Source: Chloroflexi bacterium RBG_16_72_14 (GTDB lineage: Bacteria; Chloroflexota; Limnocylindria; Limnocylindrales; CSP1-4). Taken from it: a DNA stretch of 5,602 bases. Location: positions 28,950-34,551 of the forward strand of contig MGOE01000049.1 of the NCBI GenBank assembly GCA_001797035.1, read 5' to 3'. Of the stretch, positions 1 through 5,602 are shown piece after piece. The position numbers and the translations under genes were made by a program. The notes under the pieces were generated by a model. It was not told the origin of the DNA. It made no database searches and worked only from the letters and a program-made list of their open reading frames with translations. Positions within the stretch are counted from its first letter, which is position 1; each line of letters begins with the position of its first letter.

Positions 1-2
1 CG

Positions 3-698
3 CGCCGTCTCGCCATCGTGCCCTCGATGCTCGACGTGGACCTGGGCCGACTGGGCGCCGAGCTGGACTCGCTCGTCGAGGCGGGTGCCGACCGCGTGCA
101 GTGGGACGTGATGGACGGCCGCTTCGTCCCGCGGCTGACCCACGGCCCGGACCTGCTGCGCAGCGTGCGCGGACGGACGACGATCCCGTTCGAGGCCCAC
201 CTGATGATCGAGCGGCCCGAGCGCCACTGGGCCGCGTTCGCGGACGCCGGTGCGGACGTCGTCATCGTCCACGCGGAGACCACCGTCCACCTCCACCGTC
301 TCCTGGGTGAGATCCGCGCCTCGGGAGCGAAGGCGGGCGTTGCCCTCAACCCGTCCACGCCCGTGGATGCGATCCGCCATGTCGTGGACCTCGTGGACCT
401 GGCCCTGGTGATGACGGTCAACCCCGGCTGGGGCGGACAGCTGTTCATCGCCACCATGCTGGCCAAGGTCCGCGAGATCCGCGACCTGCTCGACGCGGCC
501 GGGTCGCCGGCGGAGGTCGAGGTGGACGGCGGCGTCTCGGCCGCCGTCGCGGGCGAGGTCGTCGCGCACGGCGCGAACGTGCTCGTGGCTGGCTCGGCCG
601 TCCATCGCCACCCGGGCGGTCGGGCGGCCGCCATCGACGAGATCCGCTCGGCCGCGAGGGCCGCCATCGCCCGTCCCGCGCCCGCGCCCGGCGCCTGA
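3..698 (+). CDS. cbbE: Ribulose-phosphate 3-epimerase, 5'-truncated by window edge
   Basis: Interconverts D-xylulose-5-phosphate and D-ribulose-5-phosphate, supplying the phosphoribulokinase encoded at the end of the operon. It is a cytosolic TIM-barrel enzyme of the Rpe family. The reading frame is open from base 3 and already reads RRLAIVPSML, matching the conserved first strand (IAPSIL) of the family. The GTG at 18-20 is therefore most likely an internal Val codon, and the true start lies upstream of the window. Family motifs follow in order: DVMDGRFVP (bases 105-131), AHLMI (His at 198-200), ALNPSTP, VMTVNPGWGGQ, VEVDGGV (catalytic or metal Asp at 525-527) and the phosphate-binding VAGSAVH. 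The oddity is the usual H-x-D metal pair, which here reads Q-W-D (Gln at 99-101), while the catalytic Asp at 105-107 is kept. An allulose-6-phosphate epimerase-like relative is possible, but the cbb context favours Rpe. The symbol rpe is equivalent. Confidence 0.93.
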   Translation, partial: RRLAIVPSMLDVDLGRLGAELDSLVEAGADRVQWDVMDGRFVPRLTHGPDLLRSVRGRTTIPFEAHLMIERPERHWAAFADAGADVVIVHAETTVHLHRLLGEIRASGAKAGVALNPSTPVDAIRHVVDLVDLALVMTVNPGWGGQLFIATMLAKVREIRDLLDAAGSPAEVEVDGGVSAAVAGEVVAHGANVLVAGSAVHRHPGGRAAAIDEIRSAARAAIARPAPAPGA

Positions 699-740
699 CC
701 ACCCCAGGACCACCGACGCACCCGGCCACCGAATCCCGAC

Positions 741-746
741 GAGGAG
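741..746 (+). promoter_or_regulatory. Ribosome binding site of cbbL
   Basis: A GAGGAG run sits 9 bases before the ATG at 756 and fixes the cbbL start. It lies in the 57-bp gap after cbbE (699-755), the longest non-coding stretch of the window. I see no clear -35/-10 promoter pair or inverted-repeat terminator in that gap, so cbbE and cbbL are probably co-transcribed. A CbbR-type LysR operator (T-N11-A) could not be assigned with confidence. Confidence 0.75.
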
Positions 747-755
747 CCCTGACCC

Positions 756-2219
756 ATGGAACCGACCAACACCGGCGCGCCGCTCGAGGGCGCCGAGCGC
801 TACCGGGCGGGCGTCCTGCGGTACGCCCAGATGGGGTACTGGAACCCGGACTACGAGCCGCAGGACACCGATGTCCTCGCCGTGTTCCGGATCACCCCCC
901 AGGACGGCGTGGATCCCGTCGAGGCCGCGGCCGCCGTCGCCGGTGAGTCGTCCACCGCCACCTGGACGGTGGTCTGGACCGACCGTCTCACCGCCGCCGA
1001 CACCTATCGCGCCAAGGCCTACCGCGTGGACCCGGTCCCGGGCACGCCCGGCCAGTTCTTCGCGTACATCGCGTACGACCTCGACCTGTTCGAGCCCGGG
1101 TCCATCGCCAACCTGTCGGCCTCGGTCATCGGCAACGTGTTCGGGTTCAAGCCGCTCAAGGCGCTGCGCCTCGAGGACATGCGCCTGCCCGTGGCGTACG
1201 TGAAGACCTTCGACGGGCCGCCCACCGGGATCATCGTGGAGCGGGAGCGCCTGGACAAGTTCGGCCGGCCGCTGCTCGGCGCGACGATCAAGCCCAAGCT
1301 CGGGCTGTCCGGCCGGAACTATGGCCGCGTCATGTACGAGGCCCTGAAGGGTGGTCTCGACTTCACCAAGGACGACGAGAACATCAACTCCCAGCCGTTC
1401 ATGCACTGGCGCGACCGGTTCCTGTTCGGCATCGAGGCCGTCAACCGCGCCCAGGCCGCGACCGGCGAGGTGAAGGGCCACTACTTCAACGTGACCGCGG
1501 GCACGATGGAGGACATGTACGAGCGCGCCGAGTTCGCGAAGGAGCTCGGCAGCATCGTCGTCATGATCGACCTCGTGATCGGGTACACGGCGATCCAGTC
1601 GATGTCGAAGTGGGCGCGGCGGAACGACATGCTGCTCCACCTCCACCGGGCCGGGCACTCCACGTACACCCGCCAGAAGAGCCACGGGATGTCGTTCCGT
1701 GTCGTGTCCAAGTGGATGCGCCTCGCCGGCGTGGACCACATCCACGCGGGAACCGTGGTCGGCAAGCTCGAGGGCGACCCGAACTCGGTCCAGGGCTTCT
1801 ACAACGTCCTGCGCGAGGAGCACAACGACGTCGACCTGGCGCGTGGCCTGTTCTTCGAGCAGGACTGGGGCGGCCTGCGCAAGGTGATGCCCGTGGCGTC
1901 GGGCGGGATCCACGCCGGGCAGATGCACCAGCTGCTGGGCTACCTCGGCGACGACACGATCCTCCAGTTCGGGGGCGGCACGATCGGCCACCCGATGGGG
2001 ATCGCCGCGGGCGCGACGGCCAACCGCGTCGCCCTGGAAGCGATGGTCCTCGCGCGCAACGAGGGCCGCGACATCTGGACCGAGGGGCCGCAGATCCTCG
2101 CCGACGCCGCGCGCGACTGCCTGCCGCTGCGGGCGGCGCTCGACACCTGGGGCGAGGTCACCTTCGACTACGCGAGCACCGACACCCCCGACTTCGTCCC
2201 CACGCCGACGTCGGCATAG
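756..2219 (+). CDS. cbbL: RuBisCO large subunit, red-type form I (IC-like)
   Basis: Catalytic subunit of ribulose-1,5-bisphosphate carboxylase/oxygenase (487 aa, usual length for red-type form I). It adds CO2 to RuBP to give two 3-phosphoglycerates and assembles as L8S8. The N-terminal domain (about residues 20-150) carries the red-type block MGYWNPDYEPQDTDVLAVFR. The TIM-barrel active site is complete: K179 and K181 in TIKPKLGLS, K205 (the lysine carbamylated on activation) with D207 and E208 in DFTKDDEN, H297 in LHLHRAGH, loop-6 K337 in VVGKLEGDP, then SGGIHAGQMH and FGGGTIGHPMG. These residues exclude the form IV RuBisCO-like proteins, which lack several of them. The C-terminus, DTPDFVPTPTSA, is a red-type tail of the sort gripped by CbbX. 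The following cbbS and cbbX confirm the red (IC/ID) lineage. Form IC fits best, but the related actinobacterial form IE cannot be excluded without a tree. The ATG at 756 is supported by GAGGAG. Confidence 0.98.
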   Translation: MEPTNTGAPLEGAERYRAGVLRYAQMGYWNPDYEPQDTDVLAVFRITPQDGVDPVEAAAAVAGESSTATWTVVWTDRLTAADTYRAKAYRVDPVPGTPGQFFAYIAYDLDLFEPGSIANLSASVIGNVFGFKPLKALRLEDMRLPVAYVKTFDGPPTGIIVERERLDKFGRPLLGATIKPKLGLSGRNYGRVMYEALKGGLDFTKDDENINSQPFMHWRDRFLFGIEAVNRAQAATGEVKGHYFNVTAGTMEDMYERAEFAKELGSIVVMIDLVIGYTAIQSMSKWARRNDMLLHLHRAGHSTYTRQKSHGMSFRVVSKWMRLAGVDHIHAGTVVGKLEGDPNSVQGFYNVLREEHNDVDLARGLFFEQDWGGLRKVMPVASGGIHAGQMHQLLGYLGDDTILQFGGGTIGHPMGIAAGATANRVALEAMVLARNEGRDIWTEGPQILADAARDCLPLRAALDTWGEVTFDYASTDTPDFVPTPTSA

Positions 2220-2224
2220 GCGCC

Positions 2225-2230
2225 GAGGAG
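2225..2230 (+). promoter_or_regulatory. Ribosome binding site of cbbS
   Basis: A GAGGAG run lies in the 18-bp gap after the cbbL stop, 7 bases before the ATG at 2238. It is the same hexamer as the one before cbbL, as might suit matched translation of the two RuBisCO subunits. Confidence 0.75.
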
Positions 2231-2237
2231 ACCCACG

Positions 2238-2657
2238 ATGCGACTCACACAGGGCACCTTCTCGTTCCTTCCGGACCTGACCGACGACCAGATCCGGGCC
2301 CAGGTGGAGCACTGCCTGGCGCAGGGCTGGGCGATCTCCCTCGAGCACACCGATGACCCGCACCCGCGCAACACGTACTGGGAGATGTACGGACCGCCGA
2401 TGTTCGACCTGCGCGACGCCGCGGGCGTGATGACCGACGTCGCCGCGGCCCGCTCCAGGTTCCCGGACCGGTACCTCAAGCTCAACGCGTTCGACTCCTC
2501 GCATGGCGTGGAGTCCATCCGCCTCTCGTTCATCATCAACCGGCCGCGCCATGAGCCCGGTATGGCCCTGGTCCGCCAGGAGGCGGCCGGGCGCGCGATC
2601 CGCTATACGACCCGGACGTACGCCACCGACCGCCCCGAGGGCGAGCGATACACGTGA
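2238..2657 (+). CDS. cbbS: RuBisCO small subunit, red-type form I
   Basis: Small subunit (139 aa) that caps the L8 core of form I RuBisCO; it has no catalytic residues itself but is needed for full activity and stability. The N-terminus MRLTQGTFSFLPDLTDDQI is characteristic of red-type small subunits. Conserved blocks follow: GWAISLEHTDDPHPRNTYWEMYG (about residues 30-52, interface with CbbL), PMFDLRDAAGVM (54-65) and FDSSHGVESIRLSFI (85-99). The C-terminal extension, about residues 112-137 (VRQEAAGRAIRYTTRTYATDRPEG by position), is the added beta-hairpin that red-type small subunits place in the central solvent channel and that green-type ones lack. The last four bases, GTGA, overlap the first candidate start of cbbX. 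Length and all blocks agree with form IC proteins, and no defect is visible. Confidence 0.97.
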   Translation: MRLTQGTFSFLPDLTDDQIRAQVEHCLAQGWAISLEHTDDPHPRNTYWEMYGPPMFDLRDAAGVMTDVAAARSRFPDRYLKLNAFDSSHGVESIRLSFIINRPRHEPGMALVRQEAAGRAIRYTTRTYATDRPEGERYT

Positions 2658-3574
2658 TCCCGACGATGACCCTGCCCGATCAGCCGGCCCTGGACCTCGA
2701 CGCGGCGCTCGCCGCGACGGGGATCGAGGCGATGCTCGCGACGCTCGACGAGGAGCTGGTGGGCCTCGTGCCGGTGAAGACACGCATCCGCGAGATCGCC
2801 GCGCTGCTGCTCGTTGAGAAGCTCCGGCGCGATGTCGGGCTGACCGCCGGCGCGCCGTCGCTGCACATGAGCTTCACGGGCAACCCGGGCACCGGCAAGA
2901 CGACCGTCGCCTTCCGCATGGCCCAGATCCTCCACGGGCTCGGCTACTCGCGGAAGGGCCACCTCGTCGCCGTCACGCGCGACGACCTCGTGGGACAGTA
3001 CATCGGGCACACGGCGCCGAAGACGAAGGAGGTGCTCAAGCGCGCGATGGGGGGCGTGCTGTTCATCGACGAGGCCTACTTCCTGTACCGCCCCGAGAAC
3101 GAGCGCGACTACGGCCAGGAGGCGATCGAGATCCTGCTCCAGGTCATGGAGAACCAGCGCGAGGACCTCGTGGTCATCCTGGCCGGGTACGGCGACCGGA
3201 TGGCGCGGTTCTTCGAGAGCAACCCCGGCATGAGCTCGCGCGTCGCCCACCACATCGACTTCCCGGACTACACGCCCGACGAGCTGCACGCAATCGCGCT
3301 GCTGATGCTCGGCCGGCTCGACTACCGCCTCTCGCCGGACGGCGACACCGCGCTCGTGGAGTACATCGCCCGCCGCCGGGAGCGGCCCAGCTTCGCCAAC
3401 GCGCGGTCGATCCGCAACGCGCTCGACCGTGCCCGGCTGCGCCAGGCGAACCGCCTGTACCGGCAGCGTGGCGTGCCGCTCACGCGGGACGCGCTCATGA
3501 CGATCGAGGCGGCGGACATCCGGGCCAGCCGCGTGTTCGACGAGCCCGGCGGGGGCGAGGAGGAGACGGGATGA
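2654..3574 (+). CDS. cbbX: CbbX, red-type RuBisCO activase (AAA+ ATPase)
   Basis: AAA+ ATPase (306 aa from the GTG) that remodels RuBisCO blocked by RuBP or other sugar phosphates. In the family, ATP and RuBP drive hexamer formation, and the pore transiently pulls the CbbL C-terminus. Counting from the GTG, it shows: an N-terminal helical part with LDEELVGLVPVKTRIRE; Walker A GNPGTGKT (76-83); pore-loop segment QYIGHTAPKTKE with Y116; Walker B VLFIDEAY (135-142; D139, E140); the SNPGMSSRVAHHIDFPDY segment with R196, a candidate arginine-finger-region residue; and a C-terminal helical lid with FANARSIRNALDRARLRQANRL (from 247), where sensor-2 arginines lie. Two starts are possible. GTG 2654 overlaps the cbbS stop as GTGA, with only a distant GAGG at 2637-2640. 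ATG 2666 gives MTLPDQPALDLD, closer to family N-termini but without a clear ribosome site. Either leaves the ATPase whole. Confidence 0.96.
   Translation: MIPTMTLPDQPALDLDAALAATGIEAMLATLDEELVGLVPVKTRIREIAALLLVEKLRRDVGLTAGAPSLHMSFTGNPGTGKTTVAFRMAQILHGLGYSRKGHLVAVTRDDLVGQYIGHTAPKTKEVLKRAMGGVLFIDEAYFLYRPENERDYGQEAIEILLQVMENQREDLVVILAGYGDRMARFFESNPGMSSRVAHHIDFPDYTPDELHAIALLMLGRLDYRLSPDGDTALVEYIARRRERPSFANARSIRNALDRARLRQANRLYRQRGVPLTRDALMTIEAADIRASRVFDEPGGGEEETG
3558..3563 (+). promoter_or_regulatory. Ribosome binding site of cbbF inside cbbX
   Basis: A full AGGAGG lies in the last codons of cbbX, 7 bases before the ATG at 3571. It is the strongest Shine-Dalgarno match in the window. With the ATGA stop/start overlap it supports translational coupling of cbbF to cbbX and settles the cbbF start. 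Confidence 0.85.
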
Positions 3575-4701
3575 CGGCCCGAACGACCCGGAGCGCCGCC
3601 GGACCCGCCGGCACCGCCGCGCGGGAGCCCCAGCTCCAGCAGACGCTGACCGAGTTCCTGATCGACGAGCAGCGCAAGGTCCCCAACGCGACCGGCAGCT
3701 ACACCGCGCTCGTCAACGACATCCGCCTCGCCTGCAAGCGGATCGCGAACATCGTGGGCAAGGGCCAGCTCGTCGACATCCACGGCAAGGCCGGCTCCGT
3801 CAACGTGCAGGGCGAGGCCCAGGCCAAGCTCGACATCGTGGCCGACGAGATCTTCCACCGCACGCACCTGCGCGGCGGGACCGTGGCCGCGATGCTGTCC
3901 GAGGAGCACGAGCACGTCCGTCCGGTCCCGCCCGAGTACCCCCGCGGCCGCTATCTCATCGCCTTCGACCCGCTCGACGGCTCGTCCAACATCGACATCA
4001 ACGTCTCGGTCGGGTCGATCTTCTCCGTGCTCCTGGACCCCGACCCGGCCGCCGAGATCGGGCCCGAGGCGTTCCTCCAGCCGGGCTCGCGACAGGTGTG
4101 CGCCGGCTACGCGATCTACGGCCCCACGACGATGCTGGTGATGACCCTGGGCCACGGCGTGCACGGGTTCACGCTCGACCGCGAGATCGGCGAGTTCATC
4201 CTGACCCACCGCGACATGCGGATCCCCGAGGAGGCCAGCGAGTTCGCCATCAACGCCTCCAACTCGCGCCACTGGGAGCCGGCCGTGTCCCGCTACGTGG
4301 ACGAGTGCCTGGCCGGGGCCAGCGGGCCGCGCGGCCGCGACTTCAACATGCGCTGGGTGGCGTCGCTGGTCGCGGAGGCACACCGGATCCTGCTCCGGGG
4401 GGGCGTGTTCCTGTACCCGCGCGACGAGCGGGCCTCCGCGCGCAAGGGAAAGCTGCGCCTCCTGTACGAGGCGAACCCGATCGGCTTCCTGATCGAGCAG
4501 GCGGGCGGCCGGGCCAGCACCGGAGACTCGCCGATCCTCGACGTCCAGCCCCAGGGCATCCACCAGCGGACCGCGTTCGTGTTCGGCTCGCGGGCCGAGG
4601 TGGAGCGGATCGAGGCGTACCACCGCGACCACAACGCCAAGCGCTACGACGCGCCCCTGTTCGGCGCCCGTGGCCTGTTCCGAACCACCGCAGGCAGGTG
4701 A
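3571..4701 (+). CDS. cbbF: Class I fructose-1,6-bisphosphatase
   Basis: Hydrolyses fructose-1,6-bisphosphate to fructose-6-phosphate in the regenerative half of the Calvin cycle. Some bacterial CBB enzymes of this type also accept sedoheptulose-1,7-bisphosphate, which the sequence cannot decide. The protein has 376 aa. Metal-binding residues of the family are present: SEEHE with E111 and E112, FDPLDGSSNIDINVSVGSIF with D133 and D136, and E300 in LLYEANP. Substrate-binding stretches INASNSRHW, GGVFLYP and KGKLRLLYEANP are also intact. NVQGEAQAKLD and FLQPGSRQVCAGYAIYGPTTMLV mark it as class I and not the GlpX class II type. Against the E. coli enzyme it has an Ala/Thr/Arg-rich N-terminal extension of roughly 20-25 residues before TLTEFLIDEQ. 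No later in-frame ATG or GTG lies near that point and AGGAGG precedes the ATG, so the extension is probably real. The C-terminal DAPLFGARGLFR resembles other CBB-operon FBPases. Confidence 0.97.
   Translation: MTARTTRSAAGPAGTAAREPQLQQTLTEFLIDEQRKVPNATGSYTALVNDIRLACKRIANIVGKGQLVDIHGKAGSVNVQGEAQAKLDIVADEIFHRTHLRGGTVAAMLSEEHEHVRPVPPEYPRGRYLIAFDPLDGSSNIDINVSVGSIFSVLLDPDPAAEIGPEAFLQPGSRQVCAGYAIYGPTTMLVMTLGHGVHGFTLDREIGEFILTHRDMRIPEEASEFAINASNSRHWEPAVSRYVDECLAGASGPRGRDFNMRWVASLVAEAHRILLRGGVFLYPRDERASARKGKLRLLYEANPIGFLIEQAGGRASTGDSPILDVQPQGIHQRTAFVFGSRAEVERIEAYHRDHNAKRYDAPLFGARGLFRTTAGR
4696..4701 (+). promoter_or_regulatory. Ribosome binding site of cbbP overlapping the cbbF stop
   Basis: AGGTGA, complementary to the 16S 3' end, has its last three bases serving as the cbbF TGA stop. 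It stands 7 bases before the ATG at 4709. This favours that ATG over an in-frame GTG at 4670, which would lie inside cbbF. Confidence 0.75.
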
Positions 4702-4708
4702 CCCGCCC

Positions 4709-5593
4709 ATGTCCAGGCTGCATCCGATCATCGCGGTGACCGGCTCCTCCGGCGCCGGGACCACGTCCGTCTCGCGCACCTTCCAGCAGATCTTCCGGCG
4801 CGAGGACATCCATGCCGCCTTCGTCGAGGGCGACGCGTTCCATCGCTATGACCGCACGCAGATGGCGGCCCGGATGGCGGAGGAGGCGGCGGCGGGCAAT
4901 CACTCGTTCAGCCACTTCGGCCCGGAGGCCAACCTGTTCGAAGACCTCGAGTCGCTGTTCCGCGACTACGGCGAGGCCGGCAGCGGGCGGTACCGCAGGT
5001 ACCTCCACGACGACGCGGAGGCCGCGCCCTACGGCCAGCCGCCCGGCACGTTCACGCCCTGGGAGGACGTCCCGGCGGACACGGACCTGCTGTTCTACGA
5101 GGGCCTGCACGGGGCCGTGGCCACCGACACGGTCGACGTCGCCCGGCACCCGGACCTGCTGATCGGCGTGGTGCCGGTCATCAACCTCGAGTGGATCCAG
5201 AAGCTCCACCGCGACAAGGCGACGCGCGGCTACTCCACGGAGGCCGTCACGGACACGATCCTGCGGCGGATGCCGGACTACCTCAACTTCATCTGCCCGC
5301 AGTTCTCCCGGACGCACATCAACTTCCAGCGCGTGCCGGTCGTGGACACGTCCAACCCGTTCATCACCCGGTTCATTCCCACGCCCGACGAGAGCTTCCT
5401 CGTCATCCGGTTCCGCAACCCGCGGGACATCGACTTCCCGTACCTGCTCTCGATGATCCACGACTCGTTCATGTCACGGGCGAACACGCTGGTGTGCCCG
5501 GGCGGGAAGATGGACATCGCGATGCAGCTGGTCTTCACGCCGATGGTCTGGCGGCTGATCGAGCAACGCCGGCAGGCGCACGCGCGCCTGTAG
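4709..5593 (+). CDS. cbbP: Phosphoribulokinase, bacterial class I
   Basis: Phosphorylates ribulose-5-phosphate with ATP to RuBP, the RuBisCO substrate. The enzyme is one of the two unique to the Calvin cycle. It has 294 aa, the usual length of the bacterial octameric class (about 290). Its numbering runs parallel to the Rhodobacter sphaeroides enzyme: P-loop GSSGAGTT (12-19), catalytic-base D42 in EGDAFHRYDR with H45 and R49, H100, E131 in FYEGLHGA, and K165, R168, D169 and R173 in WIQKLHRDKATRGY. R31, R234 and R257, linked to NADH activation in that enzyme, are also kept. The Cys pair used for thioredoxin control in plant and cyanobacterial class II enzymes is absent (residue 16 is Ala). The ATG at 4709 gives MSRLHPIIAVTGSSGAG, matching family N-termini. 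A GTG at 4670 would add 13 unrelated residues within cbbF. Only 9 bases follow the stop, so downstream genes are unseen. Confidence 0.98.
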   Translation: MSRLHPIIAVTGSSGAGTTSVSRTFQQIFRREDIHAAFVEGDAFHRYDRTQMAARMAEEAAAGNHSFSHFGPEANLFEDLESLFRDYGEAGSGRYRRYLHDDAEAAPYGQPPGTFTPWEDVPADTDLLFYEGLHGAVATDTVDVARHPDLLIGVVPVINLEWIQKLHRDKATRGYSTEAVTDTILRRMPDYLNFICPQFSRTHINFQRVPVVDTSNPFITRFIPTPDESFLVIRFRNPRDIDFPYLLSMIHDSFMSRANTLVCPGGKMDIAMQLVFTPMVWRLIEQRRQAHARL

Positions 5594-5602
5594 GGCCCCG
5601 GG

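Larger units (their letters stand above)
3..5593 (+). other. cbb (Calvin cycle) operon, cbbE-L-S-X-F-P
   Basis: Six co-directional genes of one pathway have gaps of 57, 18, -4, -4 and 7 bp, so a single transcript is likely. The L-S-X-F-P block matches cbb operons of facultative autotrophs such as Xanthobacter, where transketolase, aldolase and epimerase follow. Here the epimerase lies before cbbL. The promoter and any LysR-type cbbR gene must lie outside, upstream of base 1 or elsewhere. No terminator is visible before the window ends. Confidence 0.9.

Noticed and set aside
18..20. GTG as the true start of the epimerase
   Set aside because: The frame is open upstream, and its codons (RRLAI) continue the conserved first strand of the family, so the gene runs off the left edge of the window.
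1644..1670. HRAGHSTYTRQK near the CbbL active site, differing from HRAGN in some red-type enzymes
   Set aside because: From memory, the His variant (HRAGH) is common among form IC enzymes of soil bacteria, so it is normal variation and not an active-site change.
1610..2356. Plus-strand +1-frame ORF running from cbbL into cbbS
   Set aside because: It is Arg/Pro/Gly-rich out-of-frame translation of cbbL and cbbS codons. Both genes are intact, so it is not evidence of a frameshift.
4670..4708. Upstream GTG start giving a 13-residue N-terminal extension of CbbP
   Set aside because: The extra residues (MACSEPPQAGDPP) resemble nothing in the family, the extension lies in the end of cbbF, and AGGTGA is correctly placed for the ATG at 4709.
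3322..4809. Long minus-strand open frame (495 codons) opposite cbbX and cbbF
   Set aside because: Its product is low-complexity and rich in Ala, Gly, Arg, Val and Asp, with no recognisable domain. It lies opposite well-supported cbbX, cbbF and the start of cbbP. In very GC-rich DNA, stop codons are rare in antisense frames, so this is a shadow.
4343..5461. Minus-strand open frame (372 codons) opposite cbbF and cbbP
   Set aside because: Same reason: an antisense shadow of conserved genes, with Arg/Val/Asp-rich composition and no motif.
5591..5602. GC-rich palindromic run (GGGCCC/CCCGGG-like) after the cbbP stop
   Set aside because: It is too short and cut by the window edge. There is no visible hairpin with a T-tract, so a terminator cannot be supported.

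Overview
The window is one compact Calvin-Benson-Bassham (CBB) carbon-fixation operon, entirely on the + strand. The order is cbbE (ribulose-5-phosphate 3-epimerase, 5' end cut off by the window edge), cbbL and cbbS (red-type form I RuBisCO large and small subunits), cbbX (red-type RuBisCO activase), cbbF (class I fructose-1,6-bisphosphatase) and cbbP (class I phosphoribulokinase). Nearly all bases are coding. The largest gap is 57 bp, between cbbE and cbbL, and I see no RNA gene, mobile element, CRISPR array or convincing promoter or terminator.

The DNA is very GC-rich, with G or C at most third codon positions throughout. This points to a high-GC bacterium that is autotrophic or facultatively autotrophic. 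The RuBisCO is of the red lineage (form IC or a close relative), and the L-S-X-F-P order resembles the cbb operons of facultatively autotrophic Proteobacteria such as Xanthobacter. High-GC Actinobacteria and Chloroflexota-like lineages also carry such operons. The sequence alone does not settle the phylum.

Layout: 3-698 cbbE (partial); 756-2219 cbbL; 2238-2657 cbbS; 2654-3574 cbbX, which overlaps the cbbS stop by 4 bp (GTGA); 3571-4701 cbbF, which overlaps the cbbX stop by 4 bp (ATGA); 4709-5593 cbbP. Shine-Dalgarno-like purine runs precede cbbL, cbbS, cbbF and cbbP. The one before cbbF lies inside cbbX, and the one before cbbP overlaps the cbbF stop codon.

Together the genes cover substrate regeneration and CO2 capture. 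CbbF removes the C1 phosphate of fructose-1,6-bisphosphate (and possibly of sedoheptulose-1,7-bisphosphate), CbbE converts xylulose-5-P to ribulose-5-P, CbbP phosphorylates this to ribulose-1,5-bisphosphate (RuBP), CbbLS carboxylates RuBP, and CbbX strips inhibitory sugar phosphates from RuBisCO. Transketolase, aldolase, phosphoglycerate kinase, GAPDH and a CbbR regulator are not in the window. The system is a known one. The most notable detail is a His-to-Gln change at a canonical metal-ligand position of the epimerase.
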